From Ovis canadensis (lineage: Eukaryota; Chordata; Mammalia; Artiodactyla; Bovidae), in NCBI RefSeq assembly GCF_042477335.2, contig NC_091255.1, positions 47,594,501 to 47,658,500 on the forward strand: DNA of 64,000 bases, read 5' to 3'. This document shows, one piece after another, positions 55,650-64,000 of the stretch (position 1 is its first letter; each line of letters opens with the position of its first letter). The translations under genes and the position numbers were made by a program. The notes beneath the pieces were generated by a model, which worked only from the letters and a program-made list of their open reading frames with translations, was not told the DNA's origin and did not search any database.

Positions 55650-55884
55650 AGGGGTCAGCAAACTACAGCCCGCAGGCCAAGTCCACCCTGCCGCCGTTTT
55701 CCCTAAACACAGGTTTGCTGGGACATAGCCACACCCTTTTGCTAGCACTTTGGCTACTCTTACATTACGATGGCCAAGTTGAGAAGTTGTGACAGAGATC
55801 ATAGTCTCTGTAGCCTGTGATAATAGTTGCAGCTTGCAGATCTTAAAATATTTACTAGGTGACCCTTGGCAGGAAAAGTTGCCA
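55650..55884 (+). repeat. hAT-type (Charlie-like) non-autonomous DNA transposon
   Basis: CAGGGGTCAGCAAACTACAG at the head, TTTGCTGGGACATAGCCACA in the middle and AAATATTTACTAGGTGACCC near the end follow a common mammalian hAT-Charlie MITE. I do not assign the exact family. Confidence 0.75.
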
Positions 55885-55985
55885 GTTTCTGCTTTAACCT
55901 ACTGCAATTTGAGGGTTGTTTCTTGCCATAGTAAATCCTAGCCTATTCTGACTGTTCCGACTGGTGTAGTGATCTCAATGTATCT
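55885..55985 (+). repeat. MaLR (MLT1-type) LTR tail
   Basis: TTTAACCTACTGCAATTTGA, GGGTTGTTTCTTGCCATAGT and ATCCTAGCCTATTCTGACTG are the usual 3' end of MLT1 LTRs. Confidence 0.55.
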
Positions 55986-56097
55986 TCTTGCCTCACCTCC
56001 CCTTCCACCACCTACTCCAGCCTTGTGCCACACCTCCCCTTCCCCTCGACTCCAATCAAACTACTCTTTCTAATGCTGTAGAATATCTGTTTTAGTC

Positions 56098-56231
56098 ATT
56101 TTTGTTTGTTTTTTTTTTTTGACTGTGCCCTGCAGTATACAGGATCTTAGTTCCCCTAAGTAGGGATCAAACCTATGCTCCCTGCACTGGAATTTCAGAG
56201 TCCTAACTACTGAACCACCAGGGAATTCCCC
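56098..56231 (-). repeat. CHR-type SINE
   Basis: T-rich tail, then GGATCTTAGTTCCCCTAAGT and AACTACTGAACCACCAGGGA. Reverse orientation. Confidence 0.88.
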
Positions 56232-56295
56232 ATTGTTCTGGTTCCTATCTAATTTGAACTCTCAGCAGCATACAGCAATTACCTATTGCCCAGTT

Positions 56296-56421
56296 ATATT
56301 TTTCTTTACCTTATGGCTGCGCCCTGAGGCCTGTGGGATCTTAGTTCCCTGACCAGGGATCGAACCGTGCCCCCTGCACTGGAAGGCGAATTCCCAACCA
56401 CTGGATTGCCAGGGAAGTCCG
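56296..56421 (-). repeat. CHR-type SINE
   Basis: GGATCTTAGTTCCCTGACCA, GGGATCGAACCGTGCCCCCT and CCACTGGATTGCCAGGGAAG. Reverse orientation. Confidence 0.9.
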
Positions 56422-56625
56422 TATTGTGCTCTTCGTAAAACATACTCTCATCCCAGCCTCCTGTACACTATACTTTCTTGGTTCTCCTTTTATTATCTCT
56501 TTGACCACTTTTTCTTAGTTTCCTTGGCTCAACTCAAATATTAGATGTTCCTCAAGTTTTTGTTCCAAGTTCCTGCTTCTATCCTCATTCCCTAACATTC
56601 TGTGGCTTTAATTACCACATAGTCT

Positions 56626-56834
56626 AGTAAGTAAAGTCACTCAGTCGTGTCCGACTCTTTGCGACCCCGTGGATTGCAGCCCACCAGACTCCTCAGTCCA
56701 TGGGATTCTCCAGGCAAGAATAGTGGAGTGGGTTGCCATTTCCTTCTCCAGGGGATCTTTCCGACCCAGGGATCGAAGCCGGGTCTCCCGCATTGGAGGC
56801 AGACGCTTTAACCTCTGAGCCACCAGGGAAGCCC
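56626..56834 (-). repeat. Bov-tA SINE
   Basis: GTCCGACTCTTTGCGACCCC to CTCTGAGCCACCAGGGAAGC, reverse orientation, flanked by ACCACATAGTCT at 56,614-56,625 and 56,835-56,846. Confidence 0.95.
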
Positions 56835-56876
56835 ACCACATAGTCTCGTAGTTCCCAATTTAATATCTCCAGCTCC

Positions 56877-57000
56877 AGGACTTCCCTGGTGGCTAAGACT
56901 CCGCATTCCCAATGAAGGGGGCCTAGGTCCCAGATGCTGCAGCTGAAAGATCCACATGCCACAACTAAGACTCTGTGCAGCCAAATAAATAACTATTTTA
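56877..57000 (+). repeat. CHR-type SINE, short
   Basis: AGGACTTCCCTGGTGGCTAA to GCAGCCAAATAAATAACTAT, with imperfect flanking copies of ATATCTCCA. Confidence 0.85.
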
Positions 57001-57043
57001 AACATATCTCCAACTCAGATGTTACCTCCAGTCCTACATGAAA

Positions 57044-57253
57044 GTGAAAATGTTAGTCACTCAGTCGCGACTCACTCTTTGTAACCCCATGGACTGTACC
57101 CACCAGGCCCCTCTGTCCATGGAATTCTCCAGGCAAGAATACTAGAGTGGGTTGCCATTCCCTTCTCCAGGGGATCTTCCTGACCCAGGGATCGAACCCA
57201 GATCTCCTCCAGTGCAGGTAGATTCTTTGCCATCTAAGCTACCAGGGAAGCCC
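57044..57253 (-). repeat. Bov-tA SINE
   Basis: CCAGGCAAGAATACTAGAGT, GATCTTCCTGACCCAGGGAT and ATCTAAGCTACCAGGGAAGC. Reverse orientation. Confidence 0.93.
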
Positions 57254-57710
57254 ATATTCAACTGCATACCAGGCCTCTCTTAAAACCAATCTCATCATCT
57301 TTTCCCTTAATCCTCTCTCTCCTCCTGAATCTTTAAATTAAATGGTAGTTATCATCTGCCAAGCTGCTTATACCAGAAATCTAAGAGTCTTCTTTGATTC
57401 TTATTCTCTTTCACCCCACACCTAAATCCAGTCACTAAGTTCTGTATTTCTTACCTGTAAAAACTAATTTGTCAAAAAAAAAAAAAAAAAACTAATTTGT
57501 CCACATCTCTTCTAACCTTATTGCCATGAATCTAATCCAAGCTGCCCTTTTTATTCACCCAAACAACTGCTACAATCTCTTAACTGGTATTCCTGTTTCT
57601 GTTCAAGTGTTTCTCCAATCAAATCCTCACACTTCAATCTGTGACCTTTGCCAGTGGGAATATAGGACCAAGTAGGAGACAAATAGATTATGATAGATTT
57701 AACCTCACTA
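57254..57710. other. Unassigned sequence with an A tract
   Basis: No gene. A 19-A run at 57,473-57,491 is flanked on both sides by AACTAATTTGTC, so it may be an A expansion inside an old repeat. Confidence 0.4.
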
Positions 57711-57721
57711 TATTAGTACTT

Positions 57722-57931
57722 GGGTTTCCCAGGTGGTGCAGAATCCATCTGTCAATGCAGGAGACACTAGAGACTCGGGTTTGATCCCTGGGTTGGGAAG
57801 AGCCCCTGCAGTAGGAAATGGCAACCCACTCCAGTATTCTTGCCTGGGAAATCCAGGGAGAGAGGAGCCTGGCAGGCTACAGTCCATGGAATTACAAAGA
57901 ACTGAACATGACTGAGCAACACACACACACA
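57722..57931 (+). repeat. Bov-tA SINE
   Basis: GGGTTTCCCAGGTGGTGCAG to GACTGAGCAACACACACACA, flanked by TATTAGTACTT at 57,711-57,721 and 57,932-57,942. Confidence 0.94.
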
Positions 57932-57942
57932 TATTAGTACTT

Positions 57943-58550
57943 ATGTGAAATGTAAGTGGGCTAAATACTCCAGTTAAAAGAGACAGATGTGAAACTATAA
58001 CAAGTAATCCAATTATATGCTATTTACAAGCGACATATCTTAAATACAAAAATACAGAAAGGTTAAAGGATGAAAAGAGATACAGTGCTAGCACCAACCA
58101 AAATAAAGTTGGTGTTTATTCTGATTAAGATATTTTTATATATCAGACAAAGTAAATTTTATGACTAGTCCAGTTCAGTTCAGTCCCTCAGTCGTGTCCG
58201 ACTCTTTGCGACTCCATGAATTGCAGCACGCCAGGCCTCCCTGTCCATCACCGCGTAGCACTACTAAAAACAAACGTACATTTTATGATGATAAAAGGGT
58301 TAATCCAACAGAAATATCTGACAGTCCTAAATTTATATGCACCTAACAATATAATTTCAAAATACGTAAAGCAAAATCTGACAGAATTAAAGGAGAAATG
58401 GCTAAACCTTCAATTTTAGTTTATATTTTTAACATCTTTCTCTCAGCAACTGATAGAACAAATAGATGTTTTTAATTGGTAGAGAAATGGATGATTTGAA
58501 CAACATAATTAATGAATTTCCCTGACATTTATAGACTACTATTAAAAAAA
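57943..58550 (+). repeat. Old L1 fragments around a short BovB piece
   Basis: GTAAGTGGGCTAAATACTCC and GCTATTTACAAGCGACATAT before 58,170, and GCACCTAACAATATAATTTC after 58,255, are L1 ORF2 endonuclease/early RT text in plus orientation. Confidence 0.65.
58171..58253 (-). repeat. BovB 3'-end fragment
   Basis: CAGTTCAGTTCAGTCCCTCA to CGCCAGGCCTCCCTGTCCAT is the extreme 3' end of BovB in reverse orientation, about 83 bp long. Confidence 0.85.
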
Positions 58551-59186
58551 GATAGATGGGGAAACAGGGGAAACAGTGGGTGACTTTATTTTTCTGGGCT
58601 CCAAAACCGCTGGAGATGGTGATTCCAGCCATGAAATTAAAAGACGCTTACTCCTTGGAAGGAAAGTTATGACCAACCTAGACAGCATATTAAAAAGCAG
58701 AGACATTACTTTGTCAACAAAGGTCCGTCTAGTCAAGGCTGTGGTTTTTCCAGTGGTCATGTATGGATGTGAGAGTCAGTTTCTTTTCAAAAGAAGGCTG
58801 AGCGCAGAAGAATTTTGAACTGTGGTGTTGGAGAAGACTCTTGAGAGTCCCTGGGACTGCAAGGAGATCCAACCAGTCCATTCTAAGGAGATCAGTCCTG
58901 GATGTTCTTTGCAAGGAATGATGCTAAAGCTGAAACTCCAATACTTTGGCCACCTGAGTCAGCGAAGAGCTGACTCATTGGAAAAGACCCTGATGCTGGG
59001 AAAGATTGAGGGTAGGAGGAGAAGGGGATGACAGAGGATGAGATGGTAGGATGGCATCACCAGCTCAATGCACATAGGTTTGGGTAGACTCCGGGAGTTG
59101 GTGATGGACAGGGAAGCCTGGCGTGCTGCGGTTCATGGGGTCACAAAGAGTCGGACATGACTGAGTGACTGAACTGAACTGAGCTG
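58551..59186 (+). mobile_element. BovB LINE, 5'-truncated (3' ~0.63 kb)
   Basis: GATGGGGAAACAGGGGAAAC, TTAAAAGACGCTTACTCCTT, GGAGATCCAACCAGTCCATT and GACTGAACTGAACTGAGCTG correspond to the last quarter of BovB. Frames are broken, including a deletion near 58,815. Inserted in L1. Confidence 0.93.
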
Positions 59187-59199
59187 ATTAAAAAACGAG

Positions 59200-59400
59200 G
59201 AAGCTATAGTAAAGCATCTGCCTACAATGCAGGAGACCTGGGTTCGATCCCTGGGTGGGGAAGATCCCCTGGAGAAGGAAATGGCAACCCACTTCAGTAT
59301 TCTTGCCTGGAGAATTCCACGGACCGAGGAGCCTGGTAGGCTACAGTCCATGGGGTCGCAAAGAGTCGGACATGACTGAGCAACTTCACTCACTCACTCA
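59200..59400 (+). repeat. Bov-tA SINE (head missing)
   Basis: ACAATGCAGGAGACCTGGGT, TTCGATCCCTGGGTGGGGAA, CAGTATTCTTGCCTGGAGAA and ending in CACTCACTCACTCACC. Confidence 0.93.
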
Positions 59401-61799
59401 CCAACTACAGAAGGCACATTCTTCTCAAATATCAACTTTCACACTTAACGAAATTGCCTATATTCTGGGCCATAAAACAAGTCTTAACAAATTTCAAGTT
59501 ATGTAGTGTATTCTTTGAACTCAGTGAAATTGAAATTAGTAACTGAAAGATAACTAGAAACCTCCCTCTACCAAAGTTTAGAAACTAATTAATAAGCCTC
59601 TAAATAACCAATGGAGCCAAAGAAGAAACCACAATGAAAATTATAAAATATTTTTAAATGAATCGTAATGGGATACAGCTAAAACCATGCTTAAAGAGAA
59701 ATGTATAGACTTAAATTTATATATTGGAAAAGCATAAAAGATAAAAATAAATGACAAGCTTCTATTTAAAAAACCTTTAGGAAAAAAAAAAACAAACCAG
59801 CAATTAACCACCCTTCCAGAAAAAAGCAGAAGAAAGAAAATGGTAAAGACAAGAGTAGAAATCAACAAAATGGAAAAAAAAATGCAATAAAAAAGTCAAC
59901 AAAAGTCAAATATTTGGTTCTCTGAAAAGACCACTAAAACTGATTAAAAAAAAAAAAACTAGCAAGAAAAATAACTGTGGTGGGGGAGTATCACAAATAA
60001 GTAATATTAGGAATAAAAATGAAAATATTATTATGGACCCTACAGATGTTTAAAAATAATATAAGGATATTAAAAACAACCTCATGTCAACATTTGAACA
60101 TTTTAGTAACATGGGAAAATTCCTCCAAAAGAAAAAGCCACAACTTACCAAAACTGTCACAGGAATATCCAAAAATATCAAAACAATACTCTGAATTTTG
60201 AGGTTACAAGAGGCCTACATCTAGTAAAGAAACTGAATTCTTCATTTAAACTCTTCCCACAGAGATAACTCCAGGGCCAGATGGCTTTTCTGGAGAATTC
60301 TTCCAAGCATTTAAGCAAGACATACACCACCTTACCCAAACTCAGAAAATAGAGAAAAAAGGAACATTTCTCATCTCATATTCTGAGACTTGAATAACCT
60401 TGGTACCAAAATCTGATAAGCTTCTTACAAGACAGGCAAGTTATGGCCAATATCTCTAATAAACGGAGACACAAAAATCCTACACAAAAATACCAAATCA
60501 AATTTGTTTTTATTTATTATCATTATTCATAGTAATGACCAAATGCAGTTTTGTCCAGCAATGAAAGTTGGTTTGTTATTCCAAAATCAACCTATGTAAC
60601 TCATCATATTAACAAAATAAAGTAGAAAAACTACCTGACCATTTTTGATAGACTCAGAAAAAGCACTTGACAAAATATCATACCCATTCATGAACTTTAA
60701 AACTCCTAGATAACTGAAATAAAAGGAAATTTCCTCAATTTGACAACCATTGTTTCAAGAAAACCCCTATAGTTGAGATCATATTAAATAGCGCAATAAT
60801 GAGTGCTTTTTCCCTAGTATTTGGAAGAAATGAAGAGATCTCCTTTTATTTATTCTATCTCAACATTATCCTAGCTAGCTCAATAAAGAAGGAAAACAAC
60901 TTGAAGAAGTGATTGGAGAGGAAATAAATCTGGACTTGTATACATCATGATTGTGTACATACAAAATCCTAAGGCATCTACAAAAACTATTAGAGCTGAT
61001 GAGTGAACTTAGCAACAACATTGTCAACATACAAAAATCAGTTGTCTTTCTATAAGCTGACAGCAGGAAAATTAAAATTTTAAAATACCATTGACAATAT
61101 AAAAAAAACATAAAATACTAACAAATTTCATGGAAAATGTGTGAGATCTCTACACCAAAAATACAAAATATTACTTAAAGAAATAAAAGACAAATAAAGA
61201 GACACCTCATGTTCATAGACTGGAAGATACATTGTTAAGGTGTCATGATTCCTATGTTGAGCGATAGATTCAGTGCCATCATAAACAAAATCTTGGCAGA
61301 TTTTTAAAAATAGAAATTGACAAACTGATTCTATCATGTGTAGGGAAATGCAAAGGACCTAAAATAATCAAAACAATTTCGAAGAACAAACTTAGAAAAC
61401 TTACACTATCAGATTTTAAGACTTACTACAAAGATATAACAATTAAGATAGTGTAGTAGTAGTGCAGGATAGACAGATAGATCAGTGGAACAGCATGTTC
61501 ATAGACATATGATGAAAATCAGTTTTTGACAAGCCATAAAGGGAATTCAATGGGAAAATGAATGTTCTGATGCTGAAACAATGAAATAAGCCCCAGCCCT
61601 CACCTCACACCATGCACGAAGATTAATTCAAAATAGGTCATAAACCAAAATAGCAAAAGCTAAAACTATAAAGCTTCTACAGAAAGACATAGAAAAATAT
61701 TTTTGAAGCCTCAGAGTAGGACAAATTTTCTTAGGACAAAAAGTCCTAACCATAAAAGAGAAAAAAAAAATGATAAAATGGATTTCGTTAAAATTTCTG
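59401..61799 (+). mobile_element. Old L1 LINE body (ORF2 remnants)
   Basis: Long A-rich plus-strand L1 text: CCAGGGCCAGATGGCTTTTC near 60,270 (ORF2 RT start region), GGCCAATATCTCTAATAAAC, AAAGCACTTGACAAAATATC, CTTTCTATAAGCTGACAGCA and TCTACAGAAAGACATAGAAA appear in ORF2 order. All frames are short. The L1 continues at 62,011. Confidence 0.8.
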
Positions 61800-62008
61800 G
61801 GACTTCCTTGGTGGTCCAGTGGCTAAGACTGCACACTCCCAATGCATTGAGCCCGGGTTCCATCCCTGGTCAGGGAACTGGACCCCACATGCCGCAACTA
61901 AGAGTTCACCTACCACAACTAAAGATCCCGCATTCCACAACCAAGATCGAAGATTCTGTGTGCCACAGTAAGACCTGGCACAGACAAATAAAAAAATATT
62001 CTTAAAAA
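61800..62008 (+). repeat. CHR-type SINE in L1
   Basis: GGGACTTCCTTGGTGGTCCA, GTTCCATCCCTGGTCAGGGA and AAGACCTGGCACAGACAAAT with an A-rich tail. L1 text AAATTTCTG is broken before it and TTAATTTCTGTTCACC resumes after it. Confidence 0.9.
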
Positions 62009-62770
62009 ATTTTAATTTCTGTTCACCAAATGAGGATATCATCCAAATAAAAACTAAGCCACTGAATGATGATATGATTATGAAAATAATCATAACATAT
62101 ATCTGATCTAAAATTTACATACCGAATAAGTAAATAAGTTGCATAACTCAGTAATAGAAAGACAAACAATCCATTTTTCAAATAGGCAAAAGAAGAAGCA
62201 CTTCATGAAAGATACTGGAATTGCTAATAAGCAAATGAAAAAATGTTCAAGGTCCTCAGTCACCAGTGAAATTCAAACTAAAAGCACAACAGTATGCATA
62301 TCAAAATAACTAAAATTAAAGTCTGAAAATACCACATATTGAGAAGATGCAAACGATTAGAACTCTCCTACATGTAAAATAGTACAACCAGTTTGGAAAA
62401 TAGTTGGGGAAATAAACATATGTCAGCTCTATAACCCAGCATGTCTAGGTCTTATCCAAGAGGACTGAAAACATATGTCGACACAAAGACTTGTACAAGA
62501 ATGTTCATAGCACCTGTATTCAGAATAGCCCCAAACTGGAATCAACTCAAGGTTCATCAACAGGTAAGTGAATAAACTGTGACAAATTCATAAGATGTAA
62601 AAGTACTCATCAATAAAAAGGAATTAATTACTGTTGCATGCAAGAATATGATCAATTTCTAAATATTATGATTAGTAAAAAGGCCGGACACAGAAAGTAC
62701 ATATTGAATGATTCCATTTATATGAGGTTCTAAAATAGGCAAGTTTCAACCTGTGGGGAGAAGGATAAGA
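62009..62770 (+). repeat. L1 ORF2 end and 3' region (continuation)
   Basis: GATACTGGAATTGCTAATAA, ACAAAGACTTGTACAAGAAT and GAATGATTCCATTTATATGA continue the L1. Confidence 0.8.
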
Positions 62771-62802
62771 ACAGCAGTTTCTTTAGAACATTTTTTAGTT
62801 CT

Positions 62803-63084
62803 TTTTATTGTTTTATTTCATTTACTTATTTATTTGGGGGTCTTTGTTGCTGCATGCAGGCTTTCTCCAGTTGCGGTGAGCAGGGACTACTCTCCAGCCA
62901 GTTTGCGGATTTCTCTTGTTGCAGAGCACAGGGTCTAGGGTGCACAGGCTTCAGTAGTTGTCGCACACTGGCCCCCTACTCGCCCCGCAGCATGTGGGAA
63001 ATTTCCTGACCAGGGACTGAACTGGTGTCCCCTGTATTACAAGGTAGATTCTTAACCACTGGATCACCAGCAAAGTCCTCCCCT
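62803..63084 (-). repeat. CHR/tRNA-type SINE, long variant
   Basis: TTTATTTGGGGGTCTTTGTT, CTCCAGTTGCGGTGAGCAGG, ACAGGGTCTAGGGTGCACAG and ATTCTTAACCACTGGATCAC. Reverse orientation. Confidence 0.88.
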
Positions 63085-63254
63085 GGAGATTAACTGAAAA
63101 TGGGGCATAAGGGAACTTACTAGGGTGATGGAAATGTTCTACTTTTTAATTGGAGGTAGTGATATACATATGAGAGATATATACTTTTGTCAAAACTATA
63201 TACTTGAAAATCTGTGCATTTTATTGCAAATTAGGCTTCAATAAAAGTTTAATC

Positions 63255-63270
63255 ATATATATATATATAA
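63255..63270. repeat. (AT)n microsatellite
   Basis: Short run of alternating A and T at the L1 3' end. Confidence 0.7.
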
Positions 63271-63304
63271 GTAGCATGTCAATTATGTACAAATTGTTTT
63301 AGGA

Positions 63305-63412
63305 TACGATAGCTCATTTGTTAAAGAATCCACCTGCAATGCAGGAGACCCGGGTTTGGTTCCTGGGTTGGGAAGATGCCCTGGAGAAGGGATAGGCTGC
63401 CCACTGCAGTAT
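63305..63412 (+). repeat. Bov-tA SINE, partial (first of a tandem pair)
   Basis: GATAGCTCATTTGTTAAAGA, ATGCAGGAGACCCGGGTTTG and GAAGATGCCCTGGAGAAGGG, broken off at GCAGTATTCTTAGG. Confidence 0.9.
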
Positions 63413-63417
63413 TCTTA

Positions 63418-63605
63418 GGTTTCCCTGGTGGCTCAGCTGGTAAAGGATCTGCCTGCAATGTGGGAGACCTGGGTTCGATCCCTGGGTTGGGAAGATCCCC
63501 TGGAGAAGGAAAAGGCTACTCACTCCAGTACTCTGGCCTGGAGAATTCCGTGGACTGAATAGTCAATGAGGTCACAAAGAGTCGGACACGACTGAGCGAC
63601 TTCCA
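63418..63605 (+). repeat. Bov-tA SINE (second of a tandem pair)
   Basis: GGTTTCCCTGGTGGCTCAGC, TTCGATCCCTGGGTTGGGAA and GTCGGACACGACTGAGCGAC. It begins exactly where the first copy breaks off (CAGTATTCTT then AGGTTTCCC). Confidence 0.93.
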
Positions 63606-64000
63606 CTCACTCAAGGAGCTTAAAACCATTGGTTAAAAAAATTACAGTTAGCTTCATACTTAATGAAAAATATTGAAAGTTCTCTTAATTTAAGAACAAG
63701 GCATTTATTCCACATGACATTGGATTTTAGCCAGTGCAATTAGGCAAGGAAAGGATATGAAGGAATGAAAAAAGCAAAACTGTAATTAATAGATGATATA
63801 ACTTTGTATGTAGAAAATCTAACCAAACCTGTAGATAAACTATTAGAACTGATAAGTAGAATTAATAAGATCAATATCCAATCAATTAATTTTCTATATA
63901 CTAACAATAAATAATTAGAAAATAGAGTTTAACAGAAAGTACAACATAAAAATCAAATATGTAGGAATAAACATAACAAAAGATGTGCAAAATACTGATG
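63606..64000 (+). repeat. Old L1 ORF2 fragment
   Basis: AGGCAAGGAAAGGATATGAA and TTTTCTATATACTAACAATA followed by GGAATAAACATAACAAAAGA are L1 ORF2 text. It runs off the window. Confidence 0.75.

Noticed and set aside
25308-63605. tRNA-like heads in the Bov-tA and CHR SINEs as possible tRNA genes
   Set aside because: They are SINE components (tRNA-Glu-derived), with diverged stems, 3' SINE bodies, tails and target duplications.

Overview
This is nuclear DNA of a ruminant, almost certainly a bovid. The evidence is the dense set of lineage repeats: BovB LINEs, Bov-tA and Bov-A2 SINEs, and CHR-type tRNA SINEs, on top of older mammalian MIR, L2, L1, MER5 and MaLR remnants. I cannot separate cattle from sheep, goat or other bovids by eye. 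I recognise no cellular protein-coding exon anywhere in the window. What can be annotated is mobile DNA, two LTR-retrovirus relics, one processed pseudogene, a CpG island and several candidate regulatory stretches.

Layout. From 1 to about 25.3 kb the DNA is GC-rich and carries only ancient repeats (MIR, L2-like), a few simple repeats and purine-rich tracts; no ruminant-specific SINE or LINE was found. This part ends in a large CpG island (about 22.0-24.3 kb) that probably holds a promoter, gene unidentified. From 25.3 to 35.3 kb ruminant SINEs appear at low density, with one TAAT-rich stretch near 27.55 kb that looks regulatory.

From 35,332 to 41,634 lies a class II (betaretrovirus-like) endogenous provirus inserted into a CHR-type SINE, with a perfect 6-bp target duplication (CCACCC). 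Its two LTRs, primer binding site, polypurine tract, integrase C-terminus and env remnant all read on the plus strand. Its gag-pro-RT-RNase H-integrase core reads on the minus strand. The integrase gene is split over three places in two orientations, so that the inverted core looks circularly permuted. This rearranged provirus is the most unusual object in the window.

From 42.5 to 64 kb the DNA is AT-rich and made of nested transposons. An old L1 body is interrupted by Bov-tA, CHR, a 5'-truncated BovB (minus strand) and an RPS19 processed pseudogene that itself received a SINE. Further on are a 500-bp solo LTR with a 4-bp duplication (48,277-48,776), a nearly full-length BovB (50,879-53,757) broken by one stop and one frameshift, a MaLR-like LTR, a hAT-type DNA transposon, and a second L1 body (about 57.9-64 kb) with more BovB and Bov-tA insertions.

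No operon-like cooperation between genes applies here. The interpretable relations are insertion order (what lies inside what) and, for the provirus, the order and orientation of its parts.
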